A stretch of 64,000 bases of DNA. Source: Calamus simplicifolius. Lineage: Eukaryota > Streptophyta > Magnoliopsida > Arecales > Arecaceae. The position numbers and the translations under genes are program-made. The DNA lies in contig UESW01004767.1 in NCBI GenBank assembly GCA_900491605.1, positions 479,312-543,311 of the forward strand, given 5' to 3'. The notes beneath the pieces were generated by a model, which did no database searches, had not been told where the DNA came from, and saw only the letters and a program-made list of their open reading frames with translations. Positions 46,388 to 57,502 of the stretch are shown here, piece by piece (position 1 is the stretch's first letter; each line of letters opens with the position of its first letter).

Positions 46388-47620
46388 ATGGCTGCGAGCA
46401 GTAGTCGGTATGCGGTCGGATCCCGTCTTCCTATGCGTGCTGTGCTTGACCTCCTCCACCTGTGCATGGGAGCCATCCCCTTGTGTCTCTGCCTTATTGG
46501 TGGGGCTTCCATTCCCTCAACCTTTGCTGGAGCTACAAATCTTCAAGTCCTCTCGTTATCCAACAATTACTTCAGCGGTAGCATTCCCTCCTTCATTTGC
46601 AATCTAACAAATCTGGTTATTCTCGATTTGTCCAACAACAACTTCTCCGGAGAACTTCCAGACTGTTGGCAAAAATCACAAAATGATAGCATGTCAGGGC
46701 ATTCCCAAAGCTTAGTGGCCGGTCCTATTAGCCTTCAATCATTGCACATGAGAAACAATAATCTCTCTGGAGGTATCCCTTTATTCTTGAAACATTGTAA
46801 GAATCTATCTGTTCTTGAGCTCAGTGAGAACAAGTTCTCAGGCAAGTTACCAAATTGGATTGGAGAAAGCCTCACATCATTGACGGTTCTTTCTTTGCGA
46901 TCAAATTCTTTCAGTGGTGATATACCGGAGCAACTATCGCATCTTACTCTTCTTCAAGTTTTAGACCTGTCTTGCAATAATTTCTCAGGTGCTTTGCCTC
47001 GATCTTTTGGAAACTTTAATGCAATGAAGACCCCGAAGAATAACGACAACCCACTTTCAACAAACTACTACTACACAGATAGCATAGTGATGATCACCAA
47101 AGGAGTGGAAATAGAATATACTCGAGTATTATCACTTGTAATAAGTATTGACATCTCCGACAATAATCTTTCTGGAACAATTCCTAAAGAGCTGGTAAAT
47201 CTTCTTGGGCTATGTTTTTTGAACCTCTCTAATAATCACTTTACAGGAGAGATCCCAAAAAATATTGGTACCTTGAAGGAATTACAATCCCTTGATCTAT
47301 CGATGAACAATCTTTCAGGTAATATTCCCTCGACCATGTCCCTCTTGAATTTCTTAGAACGCTTGAACTTATCTTATAACAATTTGTCGGGAAGTGTTCC
47401 ATCGGGCAATCAGATGCAGACATTCTGTGATCAATCTATCTATTGTGGAAATCCTTATCTTCAATGGCCATTGCCATGGTGCTTTAATAATGCCTCTCCA
47501 AGAAGTTCAGGACATCAAGAAGAGGAATATGGAAATAAAGGAAAGTCCGGAATATCGTGGCATTATGTTAGCTTTGCACTCGGATTGTTATGGGACTTTG
47601 GGGGTTCATCTACATACTGA
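46388..47620 (+). CDS. truncated, chimeric LRR receptor-like protein (RLP gene 1)
   Basis: 410 residues from the ATG at 46388, which aligns with the RLP2 start (both follow gctcac). Residues 1-40 are signal-peptide-like (LHLCMGAIPLCLCLIGG). They join directly to GASIPSTFAGATNLQVLSLS, which matches RLP2 from about residue 703 on, so the N-terminal LRR cap and some 20 repeats are missing. About ten plant-type LRRs follow (xxLxLxxNxxxGxIP), with the island-like VMITKGVEIEYTRVLS stretch and the juxtamembrane CDQSIYCGNPYLQWPLPWC Cys pair. Compared with RLP2, one base is missing near 47585 (cggattgttatggg), so the transmembrane helix ends early at GGSSTY*. The proper tail lies in another frame to 47736. 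Likely a pseudogene, or a secreted LRR fragment if expressed. Confidence 0.85.
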   Translation: MAASSSRYAVGSRLPMRAVLDLLHLCMGAIPLCLCLIGGASIPSTFAGATNLQVLSLSNNYFSGSIPSFICNLTNLVILDLSNNNFSGELPDCWQKSQNDSMSGHSQSLVAGPISLQSLHMRNNNLSGGIPLFLKHCKNLSVLELSENKFSGKLPNWIGESLTSLTVLSLRSNSFSGDIPEQLSHLTLLQVLDLSCNNFSGALPRSFGNFNAMKTPKNNDNPLSTNYYYTDSIVMITKGVEIEYTRVLSLVISIDISDNNLSGTIPKELVNLLGLCFLNLSNNHFTGEIPKNIGTLKELQSLDLSMNNLSGNIPSTMSLLNFLERLNLSYNNLSGSVPSGNQMQTFCDQSIYCGNPYLQWPLPWCFNNASPRSSGHQEEEYGNKGKSGISWHYVSFALGLLWDFGGSSTY

Positions 47621-47736
47621 TAATCAAACGAGCTGTGAGGATTGCTTATTTCCAATTCATTGACAAGGCATATGATTACATCTATGTGGAATTAACCATT
47701 CACTTTGCTAAATTGAAGACTATTTTGATGAAATGA
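47605..47736 (+). pseudogene. out-of-frame transmembrane and cytoplasmic tail of RLP gene 1
   Basis: The shifted frame starting at 47605 reads FIYILIIKRAVRIAYFQFID and ends LKTILMK* at 47736. It matches the tail of RLP2 (FIYILMVRHATRIVYFQFID). It shows that the ancestor had a membrane anchor and a short basic cytoplasmic tail without a kinase. Confidence 0.8.
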
Positions 47737-48821
47737 TTTCCAAGGCTGAGGCTAAACCTTAATGGAGACTGTATTGTAATAGATGTATCTGTATAAAAGT
47801 TTTTGCTTTGGATGAATTCTCTTTTTATGTTTGAATGGTAGATCAATGTTGCAGTAAAATAACTACCCACTTATGCCAACAATCTAGTACTTAATGGTAT
47901 TGCAACTATAAATACTTTGTAATGCTTTTTGTGTTGTTCTTGTTATCAACCATAAGTGATACTAGAGATTATTTTTACTCTTGGTTTGGTTAGACATTCC
48001 TTGTTCATTCAAATTTGTATTAGTTATTTTAGCATCACAAGATGCATAACTTATGCAAGTACAATATGATTTATCTTCCAATGTTTCTATTTGTTATGGG
48101 TTTCAGGTGAACTTTATATACTGTCATAATGTTGCATGCCAGGCATGGTATTCATTTTCAATGGAGACCACTCTGATAAGTAATATGTCTCTTAAACAAT
48201 AGATTGACAACTATTAATTGAATTTTTAGCCAATATATTTTTGAATAAGGGTACAGTTAGGATCTGTTGCACAGTGGATATTGTGTTTTTTTTGGATTTA
48301 GTTGCAGGTACAACACACATCAAAGCTTATTAGTGTGTATTTATTTGATCTGTCTGAAAATTTAGACCCCAAGTTATTGCTGGAAAAAAGAAAATAGTTA
48401 AGAATAAAAATAAGCCCCGACTAAAATGCAGTGAGTACATGATAATTACTTATTTGTATAAGTAATTTATTATGTTTGTTATTATCTAAAATAATGAGCA
48501 GTAACCCATAATAGTAAATTATTTTATTTTATATCTTTGATAAATTAGTCTCATGAACAATTTTTGACCAGTGTTAGCTCGAGTGGAACTTAGGTGCAGT
48601 TTGTTTCTCTCCCACTTTCTACCACACGGGATTTAGTTTGGAAGCTTTGCTAGTTTTAAGAAAGTGGGTAAAAGAGAGAGAAACGAATGCTAACCGTACA
48701 GTTCAGACCGAGTGAATCGCATCAAAGTTTTGCCCAATAAGCTCTCCTACAAGCCCCTTAAACTCATAAATGGTCATACAGCCATCTTCTATGGCTTACT
48801 TGACCAATGAAGATGATGGCT
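47737..48821. other. 3' flank of RLP gene 1, homologous to the RLP2 flank
   Basis: Words such as gtttgaatggtagatcaatg and ataaaagtttttgctttggat (47795-47860) match 57545-57610 after RLP2 (tttgaatggtagaccaatgt). The tandem duplication therefore included at least 300 bp of downstream DNA. No gene recognised. Confidence 0.6.
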
Positions 48822-49055
48822 AACTATTTCATGCACCGAGCCATCGTTTACTTGACTTGAGAACAGAGCTTTTATTTCTCTCTGAGAAAAGTGGACAAAT
48901 GAAGATGATGGCTAACCAAACTACTTCATGCATTGAAGCCATCGTTTACTAGACTTGAGAACAGAGCATTTATTTCTCCCAGAAAAAAGTGGGCAGATGA
49001 TGGCTAATGCACTGAAGCCATCGTTTTCTAACTTCAAAACAGAACACTTATTAGT
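48822..49055 (+). repeat. RLP-cluster repeat block A, three consecutive copies
   Basis: Copies at 48822-48897, 48900-48995 and 48996-49055 share gatgatggctaac, a cat-c-ccga-gccatcg core, gtttacttgacttgagaaca and tttatttctc. The third is shortened. They have a tandem arrangement with a period of about 80-95 bp. Confidence 0.8.
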
Positions 49056-50186
49056 TATTACTCTCACAAGGATTTTGGCGAGTCTTGTTCTCATGATGAA
49101 GAAAGATAATCTGAAGCCATATTTTACTTGAGAATGGATCATTTATTTCTTTTAGGAAAAGATTATAACAAGCCATTTTTCACTGCCCACACCGTCTGCG
49201 GTTTAGATCCATTCCATGGAAAGTTTGGAGTCTCTACTACAGGTCCAGAATCAAAAAACAGTGGATTAATTAAGGTTCAAATGTCTTGACAGCAGCCATT
49301 TATTGCTGGTATTGCAGTGAAAAATAAGTGTAAAAAATGCATCAACCTTTGTAATTACCAAAAATTAAATTTACAGCATGGCTCGACTACGCCCTGGCAT
49401 GTGCCATTGAATCCTTTACAAGAGTTTTCCATGCTCCACTCCACCGCAAGGCCACCGCCACTGGTTGTGTTGCAGGTTTCAAAATGTGTCACCGGACCAC
49501 CTATCATTGCACGGTGAAAGTTTAAACGAAGCTAAGAAAAGATTAATGCTCGGGAATGCCCACAACTATAACATGAAAAGATTTTGAAAAGGTTTACGAT
49601 TTCGTCAATCAATTCTTTGTTGAGCTACGTTTACCTACAGAACTGGGTGGGCAACGAGAAGCCCTCTCATAGCCTAGCATAGAGGAAACCTCTAGTCACT
49701 GAGAATTAGTTGACAATCGTTTACTTAAAACTCAAATATTTTCTTCGAACTATACTTCAAATTACTTTTAGTATATACCTAAGAAAATTTGGTAGACCAT
49801 AAATGAATTCCTTTGCTATACTTCGGCTACTAAACAGCGTAGATGATCAGAGACTTCCTCGCAGCCTGGCGTGTTGTTTACGAGTTAGTAGTGGCTCTCA
49901 CAAAGATTGTGGCCTGTAACAGAACAAGTCTATGGTTTACTCGGGAACATAGCGGCCAACGACTTCATTCGGTTCACTGAAACCATCGTTTACTTGACTT
50001 GAGAATAGATCATTTATTTCTCTTAGAAAATGGTGAATATGACAAAAGACTACTCCAAGCCATCGTTTTCTTTTACTTTATTTTTGTTGGAAAAAGAGAA
50101 CATAACAAACAATAGATTAATGCCAGTGGCTAACGATGACCAAGTCTCATCGTTTACTTATCTTAGAGGGGACCAAAAATTTTAAT
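49056..50186. other. intergenic DNA with cluster repeats
   Basis: No gene recognised. A further block A copy lies at 49941-50035 (accatcgtttacttgacttg). Scattered partial words (gtttactcgggaacatagc, catcgtttacttatctta) suggest this whole stretch derives from repeated RLP upstream DNA. Confidence 0.5.
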
Positions 50187-50425
50187 GACATGACATAATT
50201 TAACAATTAATTAATTTACTAATGCAAAAGCCAAGAACACATGACTTGACTACCATTAGTTAACCGTCAATAGCACATGATATGACTTAACAAATAATTA
50301 ATTTATCATCACAAAATGCCAATAACACATGACTTAGACTACTATTAGTCAATAGCACATGACATGGCTTAACAACTAATTAATTTACTACCGTACAAAG
50401 CCAATAATGCATGACTTAACTTTGT
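50187..50425. repeat. ~90-bp tandem repeat, about 2.6 copies
   Basis: Each unit contains acaattaattaatttact, then gccaataacacatgacttga, and gtcaatagcacatgacatg. Starts are near 50197, 50290 and 50370. Confidence 0.75.
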
Positions 50426-53400
50426 AAACAGGGCTTCATTTACTTGATTAATGCCATGTCTGTCCATACAATTTTTATAATATATTTTTAAAAAAATTAA
50501 ACTTGGATCATATCCATTCATGCACAGTACAATATTGCTTTTGTCTATTCATTTTATTTTTATTATTTTTAGTCTTTTAAAAAATTCAGTATCACACAGC
50601 GATGATTCTTTTTTAACATATTAATAAAAATATTATATATGTATAACATAAAATTAATTTTTTATTTTTAAGTGAAAATTATAATATAATTTATCTTCAA
50701 AAAAGAACTCTGCCTCTATAAACACTATTGCCCTAACTAAGAATTTAAGCATGTGTAGTTTTTACAGTAGATTATCTTCCATTTCAAAATATAAATAACT
50801 CCTAAAGGCTTGAACATAACTAAGTGGTGCTTAGATATGCCCCAAACTTAATTTTTTATATGATTAGTGCTTTGAAGAAAGGCTATAGCACAACCGCTCT
50901 TTTTGACAATACACCTTTATGTATGCACGATTTTTTCTATTATGCTTTCATTTGTGCATGAAATATGGTACCATAAACAATAGAAAGTCCAAGAGTAAAG
51001 GATGTTGGATAAAGAACGGAAGGCATTGAATGATGACCTTCAATGAAAAAGATTGATATCCAATTTTTAAAACAATATTTTAGAAAAGTATGATAACTTA
51101 ATCTTGCATACATACACAGAAAATACTTTTTAATAATTATATTTATGAATTTTAACTTTTGCAAACTATACTACATGATTTTCTTCTTTGTTTTTAAAAG
51201 AGTGAACTTCTTAACATATTTCTGCTTCATGCTTTGAGACATGAATTGTGTGTTGTTACAGCAAGAATCAACCTAATAAATTGCCTTGCTCTTGCTAATG
51301 AAACTATGAATGTATGGTTTTGGCATGCAATAATGTTGATTGTCAAAGACTAAGCTGGAAGGGCCATTACCTAGCTAACAATGGTTAAATGGCTTCTACA
51401 ACTAAAAATTCTTCATTCATCAGTAGGCATTATTCACAACTTTAGATATGATATTGGCATGAAGTTTAACACAAATTATCAAAAAAATTAAGTGAGGAAC
51501 AGGCCATCATTACCTAGCTAGCAATGACCAAAGGATCAGCTCCATTTAGATGAGAATCGGCTCGCACACTTGAACGCACGAATCTATTACATGTGAGTTC
51601 CTCCAATGTTTAGCACATATAATTAGGTTCTATTTTTCATTCTGCACGTAATATATTTGAAGATTGGTAGAGTAAGCAAGCCTAATTTGAAAACAAGGAT
51701 GCACAACATTATACGGTGATATTTTATACACCAAACTCCACTTTTTGACTTCTTAGACATAAATTTTATAAAGAGAATAATGTGCTATTTTACCTCAAAG
51801 CAATTATACACCCTCATATATTTCCCAAACAATTTGATATTCCCATTATCGTAGCTTCGGTGCATATATCCTCTATCTAGTCATGATTAAGTTTGAGAAA
51901 ATGCAACTCACATCAGATAGGACACTACAAAAATTTTACTTTTTTATGACAATTTTTGATTGATCAAAGAAAACCTTATTACTAAAGATATATAATTTGT
52001 TACAAAAAAATTTGACTTGTCACTAAATTTAAATTATTATTTATTTTTAAAAAATGAGTATAAATATGACTGAAAAAAGATCTAATATTCTATATGTCAT
52101 ATAGTTCTGCATATACAAAAGAAAATAACAGGTTTTAAAGCAAATCTATTCATCCTGGCACTCAAAGATAAACTATTTGATGCTATATTTATCTAATCAT
52201 ATTACTGAAAAAAGATCATAATTTAAACCCAGCCATTACTTGATCCCAAAATTGCTTCATATATTTACACCAACATCCAACATTCCAGCAAGCCTTAATC
52301 TCAATTAATATGTATCTGCTAATTTTCTTTCTTTGCACCATTCTGCATCTTAATAATCTGCTAAAAGTAGAGCTATTTATAGTTTAATATTCTCATGCGA
52401 GTTTGATTTATAAGTTGGGACATCTTGCTTTGAGAATAAAATTAAAGTCAAGGCCTAAGACTACAATGCCATGTGTCAAGTAGACTTATAATTTTGGAGA
52501 ATTGGATGTGTTAACTGTAAAAACATTCTTAGGATTGCTAATCAAACATATGATGCACATCTGTCATGATTTACTTTAGATGACCAGTGTTACTTATCTA
52601 GTTATCAATCCTTAGCATATGGATTTAATGCACCATTGGATTAAGTTATTAAACATATATATTGTAAACGTCACAATCCTTTCTTTGGATAAAAATGCCT
52701 TCGATGCATGTCAGGTTACGCTCCGCTTGAGTTTCAAAGAACCATACAGTGAAACTTGTTAAATTAAAACAATTAACTAACTAGAGTAGAAGGAAATTAA
52801 TAAATATATCTAGGATTTAAAGAAAGAAAATAAGATTCTGAAATCTAAAGCAGGGCTGCCTTGCTATCAAAGAGCTTAATCGATTGATGCTATCAAATAC
52901 TCCACGATCAAGGATTTCACTGTTGGCCATGTTGCCAGCCCCATAATCCGTGAAGGCTTGGCAAAATCGGCCATGAAAAAAAAAAAAAAAAAAAAGAGCA
53001 ACCATAAGTTAATGTGTACTCAATAGAGAAAAGCTTTCATTGATTGATGTAAAGTTGAGTGCATAGAGAGGCATTTATTCGGTTTTAGGGCCCCTTCATT
53101 ACTTAATTTAAACTCAACTAAATTGTGAAGCCAGGCCCCTAGTGCAAATTTTCTTAAAGGCATCAACAAATTTTTTCTAAAATAAAGAAATAAGAAACTT
53201 TAAACAAAATATTAATAAATTATCCTAAAATTAATAAACCATGAAATGGCATTCTTATAATTATTTTAAACTTTTTAGTCAATGCATCATTACAATATTT
53301 GATAACATAGCTTTCTTACTCAGCCAAGTTTTAATTAAGGTAATTCAAGATGTGTTTGAATGGTAGCTCGCTAGATGCAATTAGAGCGGTTTGGAATTCA

Positions 53401-53637
53401 AATACAACTTGTGCGGGCTAGGCAAAGTCATCATTTAATCTGATTGCATAGAACTAAACATAGCACCACAACTTAAATGTAGATAGTCATTGCTAATTAA
53501 ATGTTTCTTATCATATAATGATAATGAGCACTGACTCATAATAATTAATTATTTTATTTTATATTTCCTAAAAAGCAATCTGGCATATTTATCCTTGAAA
53601 GGTTCCGAAGGACCATCGGTGCGTACCATGAGAGCTG
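50426..53637. other. intergenic DNA between the RLP genes
   Basis: Unique AT-rich DNA. A CACTACAAAAA word at about 51926 resembles a CACTA end but has no visible partner. There is an 18-base poly-A at about 52977. No gene recognised. Confidence 0.45.
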
Positions 53638-53715
53638 TGCTCCATCCGAATTCCTTATCGACCAATATCCCGATCACATTACCAAAGCATGGAGGGTCAA
53701 AGTCCAAGTCTCATT
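53638..53715 (+). repeat. RLP-cluster upstream block B, copy 2
   Basis: It contains tgctccatccgaattcctta, tcgaccaatatcccgatcac and catggagggtcaaagtccaa. It starts 473 bp before the RLP2 start codon. Confidence 0.8.
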
Positions 53716-54002
53716 GCCACAGCCTTTTACTTACGCCATGCAACGTTTCTCTTACGCGTCGTCGACTTGACTTGTAAAGATAACAGCGCCTAATTACTTA
53801 CGCCAGAAAAGAAAAAAAAAGCTAAAATGGCTCAATATGTTTGTAAGAGAGAGGTATTGTGCTTAAAACTCCCTTTAACAAAATTTTCCACTCGCCCATC
53901 CACCACATAATCACAACGAATGGTCGTTGCACTCGTCACTGCACTCGTCATCCAAAAGATGATCCACGAGGGAATATTCTCTGATACCAATTAATTTGTT
54001 AC

Positions 54003-54012
54003 TTATAAAAAA
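54003..54012 (+). promoter_or_regulatory. TATA box of RLP gene 2
   Basis: ttataaaaaagg lies about 108 bp upstream of the ATG at 54111 and is followed by a pyrimidine-rich leader. Confidence 0.6.
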
Positions 54013-54110
54013 GGCCTATCCGCACATTAAAAACCCCACAAGAGCTAGCAGCCTTTAATTTTCCATCTTCTTCCCTTGTCTTCTTCTGCGTGATATCTGT
54101 CGCCGCTCAC

Positions 54111-57100
54111 ATGGCGGTTTGCGGTGATCCGTATACAAATATTGGTTCCCGTTTCTTCTTCGTGCACGTCATGCTAATTGCTCTCCTCCACCTCTGTCTC
54201 TACCTCAATGGTGGAGATGGTACTACCGTGGAGGGCAACTGTATAGAGAGCGAAAGAAGAGCTCTACTTGCCATCAAAGCAGACATTTACGATCCCGATC
54301 GATGGCTTTCTTCTTGGAGAGGCCAAGATTGCTGTGCATGGAGAGGAATCAAGTGCGACAATACTTCCGATCATGTGGTAAAGCTCGACCTTAGGTACCC
54401 ATATGACTTTGATGCCCAATATGAATCCAAAAAATATCCAGGTCCAAGCAAGGTAAACCCTTCTTTACTTGACTTGATGCATTTAAAGTATCTGGATTTG
54501 AGCCTCAACAATTTCTCTGGAGCTCCCATCCCTCGATTCATTGGTTCTCTAGTGCACTTGACATATCTTAACCTCTCCAATGCCGAGTTAAGCGGATCTG
54601 TTCCACCTGAGCTTGGAAATCTCTCTAGCTTACAATTTCTTGATCTTAATTCGAATTATAATTATTATTATTCAGACTATTATTATTATTATTATTCAAG
54701 TTCTCATGGATGGTCTTTACATGCTAATGATCTTTTCTGGCTTTCTCGCATTTGTTCTCTGCAGCATCTTGACTTAGGTGGCATTAATCTCACCAAGGCA
54801 GCCAACTGGGTTTATGAGATTAACATGCATTCTTCTCTATTAAAGTTGTATTTGTCTAATACGAGCCTTCCTTCAATTCGTGGTCCTCTATCACATGTTA
54901 ATCTTACATCTTTCAAAGTGCTCGACCTCTCTTTTAATGATCACATCAAAACTATAGTACCCCACTTGCTGTTCAATATTAGTAGTAGCCTTGTCCACCT
55001 CAATCTTGGCGGATGTGGGTTTTCGGACAAGCTACTCATTGCAATAGGAGACCTACACAACATGCATCATTTAGATCTATTTAGTAATCAAATAACCTAT
55101 TCCAGGAAGATTTTTCAGAAGTTGACAAACCTCAGCCACTTGGAGTATTTAGATTTGTATGATAACCAAATTAATATAGAACTTTCGCAGTTGTTAGAAA
55201 ACTTTGGCCACCTGAAGTATTTAGATCTGTCTCTCAATAAAATTTATGGAGAGATTCCTGAAAAGCTTGGTAACCTCACCAACTTGGAGAATTTATATAT
55301 AATAGAGAATAAAATCAGTGGTATAATACCAAAGAGCATTGGAAACCTTCGCAACTTGGTGGACTTATATTTGTCATGGAATCAAAATATAAGTGGTGAG
55401 ATACCAGAAAGCATTGGAAACCTTGGACACCTACAAAGATTGAGTTTAACCAGTAACATGATCAGCGGAAAGATACCAGATGTTTTTGACAGACTTCACA
55501 ACCTACAATATTTGTGGTTAGCAGAGAATCACATAATTGGGAAAATCCCTAGATCTATTGGAAATCTATGCTCGTTGAATGCTTTCTCTATATATGACAA
55601 CAACATTCATGGAGAGATTGTTGATATCATAGAAAGTTGGTCTAAATGCATTGAGAATAGATTGGATGGGGGAAGCTCTTTGTACGGCTTAACATCTCTA
55701 TACTTGGGTGGCAACAACTTGAGTGGGTTAATCCCAGAAAGTCTGGGTCAACTTTCCAAACTGGAAGATTTAGATCTTGCCTCAAACTACTTTACAGGTT
55801 GTTTGAAAGAAGCCCACTTTGCAAATCTGACAAGATTGCTTTACTTGGATCTATCTGAGAACTCATTGGAAGTGAGTAAGGATTGGATTCCTTCTTTCAA
55901 TGCCGAATGGATATATATGTCCTCTTGTCATCTGGGACCAAAATTTCCTACCTGGCTACAAACACAGACAAATTTGAGATCTCTACAGCTATCAAAAAAT
56001 AGCATTTCAGATTACTTCCCTGCTTGGTTTTGGGATCTGAAATATGTTTCTGATTTGAATGTATCACATAATAGTATGAAAGGAAGACTGCCAACTTTTC
56101 TAAAAGATCAGCAATATGAAATTATTGACATGAGTTTCAACGATTTTCATGGTCTATTACTTGAATTTTTGGATCCTTCTCAGCTTTGGATGATAAACCT
56201 GTCCAACAACTCATTTGAGGGGTCTATTCCCTTGAGCTTTGCTAGAGCTACAGAACTTGAGTTCCTCTCTTTATCCAACAATCACATCAATGGTAGTGTT
56301 CCCCCCTTTATTTGCAATCTAAGAAATCTGGCTATTCTCGATTTGTCCAATAACAACTTGTTCGGAAGTCTTCCAAATTGCCCGAGCAAATCACAGCTAG
56401 GGATTGTTGACTCACAAAATGATAGCATGCCAAAACATTCTCAAAGCTCAGCGGGTGGTCCTATTAACATTCAATCGTTGCACATGAGAAACAATAGTCT
56501 CTCTGCAGGTTTTCCTTTATTCTTGAGATATTGTAAAAAATTGGCTGCTCTTGATCTTAGTGAGAACAAGTTCTCAGGCAATATACCAATATGGATTGGA
56601 GAAAGCCTTACATCACTGAGAGTACTTTCTTTGCGATCAAATTTCTTCAATGGCAATATACCAAAGCAACTGTCATATCTATCTTCTCTTCAAGTTTTAG
56701 ACCTTGCTTGCAACAAGTTTTCAGGTTATTTGCCTCCATCTTTTGGAAACTTTAGTGCAATGATGTTAGTAGGGAATCCAGAGAAACCATTTTTAACAAA
56801 CTATAGCAACAACTATACAGAGAGCATATTGATAACCACAAAGGGATTGGAAATGGAATACACCAGGCTGTTGTCACTTGTAATGGTCATAGACCTCTCA
56901 CAGAATAATCTTTCTGGAATGATTCCCAAAAAACTAATGGATCTTCATGGGCTACGTTTTCTAAACCTCTCCAATAATCACTTTACAGGAAAGATCCCAG
57001 AAAATATTGGTGCTTTGAAGCAGTTAGAATCGCTTGATTTATCAATGAACAATCTTTCGGGTATGATTCCCTCGACCATGTCCTCTATGTATTCCTTAGA

Positions 57101-57308
57101 TTACTTGAACTTATCCAACAACAATTTATCAGGAAGAATTCCATGGGGAAATCAGTTGCAAACATTTTGTGATCCATCCATTTATAGTGGAAATCCTTAT
57201 CTCAATGTATGGTCATTGCCATGGTGCTCAAATAAAGCCCCTCCAAAAGGTTCATCTCAAACAAGAGACCAAGAAGAGGAATATGGAAAAAAAGTGTGCC
57301 CAAAATGA
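54111..57308 (+). CDS. LRR receptor-like protein, EIX/Cf type (RLP gene 2), membrane anchor lost by frameshift
   Basis: 1,065 residues from the ATG at 54111; an upstream in-frame GTG at 54090 is not a likely start. A signal peptide occupies about 10-33 (FFFVHVMLIALLHLCLYL). The LRR N-terminal cap is NCIESERRALLAIKADIYDP to CCAWRGIKC (about 43-84). Some 28-30 plant extracellular LRRs follow (NLSGxIPxxLGxLxxL). The island-like region ESILITTKGLEMEYTRLLS precedes the last LRRs. The juxtamembrane part has a Cys pair (FCDPSIYSGNPYL...LPWC) and an acidic EEEYG. There is no kinase, as expected for RLPs, which sense apoplastic ligands at the plasma membrane with co-receptor kinases. The frame ends VCPK* after an A7 run at about 57288-57294; the membrane helix follows in another frame. 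Residues near 182-199 carry a poly-Tyr insertion from an in-frame TAT microsatellite. Confidence 0.93.
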   Translation: MAVCGDPYTNIGSRFFFVHVMLIALLHLCLYLNGGDGTTVEGNCIESERRALLAIKADIYDPDRWLSSWRGQDCCAWRGIKCDNTSDHVVKLDLRYPYDFDAQYESKKYPGPSKVNPSLLDLMHLKYLDLSLNNFSGAPIPRFIGSLVHLTYLNLSNAELSGSVPPELGNLSSLQFLDLNSNYNYYYSDYYYYYYSSSHGWSLHANDLFWLSRICSLQHLDLGGINLTKAANWVYEINMHSSLLKLYLSNTSLPSIRGPLSHVNLTSFKVLDLSFNDHIKTIVPHLLFNISSSLVHLNLGGCGFSDKLLIAIGDLHNMHHLDLFSNQITYSRKIFQKLTNLSHLEYLDLYDNQINIELSQLLENFGHLKYLDLSLNKIYGEIPEKLGNLTNLENLYIIENKISGIIPKSIGNLRNLVDLYLSWNQNISGEIPESIGNLGHLQRLSLTSNMISGKIPDVFDRLHNLQYLWLAENHIIGKIPRSIGNLCSLNAFSIYDNNIHGEIVDIIESWSKCIENRLDGGSSLYGLTSLYLGGNNLSGLIPESLGQLSKLEDLDLASNYFTGCLKEAHFANLTRLLYLDLSENSLEVSKDWIPSFNAEWIYMSSCHLGPKFPTWLQTQTNLRSLQLSKNSISDYFPAWFWDLKYVSDLNVSHNSMKGRLPTFLKDQQYEIIDMSFNDFHGLLLEFLDPSQLWMINLSNNSFEGSIPLSFARATELEFLSLSNNHINGSVPPFICNLRNLAILDLSNNNLFGSLPNCPSKSQLGIVDSQNDSMPKHSQSSAGGPINIQSLHMRNNSLSAGFPLFLRYCKKLAALDLSENKFSGNIPIWIGESLTSLRVLSLRSNFFNGNIPKQLSYLSSLQVLDLACNKFSGYLPPSFGNFSAMMLVGNPEKPFLTNYSNNYTESILITTKGLEMEYTRLLSLVMVIDLSQNNLSGMIPKKLMDLHGLRFLNLSNNHFTGKIPENIGALKQLESLDLSMNNLSGMIPSTMSSMYSLDYLNLSNNNLSGRIPWGNQLQTFCDPSIYSGNPYLNVWSLPWCSNKAPPKGSSQTRDQEEEYGKKVCPK

Positions 57309-57502
57309 TAGGGATTTATATTAGCTTTGCACTGGGATTTATTATGGGTCTCTGGGGATTCATCTATATACTAATGGTTAGACATGCTACAAGGATTGTT
57401 TATTTTCAATTCATCGACAAGACATTTGATGGCATCTGCATACAAATGACCATTCACTTTTATAAATTGAAGACCATTTTGACGAATGGCATCCAAGGTT
57501 GA
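57296..57502 (+). pseudogene. out-of-frame transmembrane and cytoplasmic tail of RLP gene 2
   Basis: The shifted frame reads IGIYISFALGFIMGLWGFIY, a clear hydrophobic helix, then MVRHATRIVYFQFIDKTFDG and a short basic tail ending at 57502. Compared with RLP1, one base is missing in the upstream stretch gaggaatatggaaaaaaagt. Restoring the frame would make a normal type I RLP. Confidence 0.85.
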
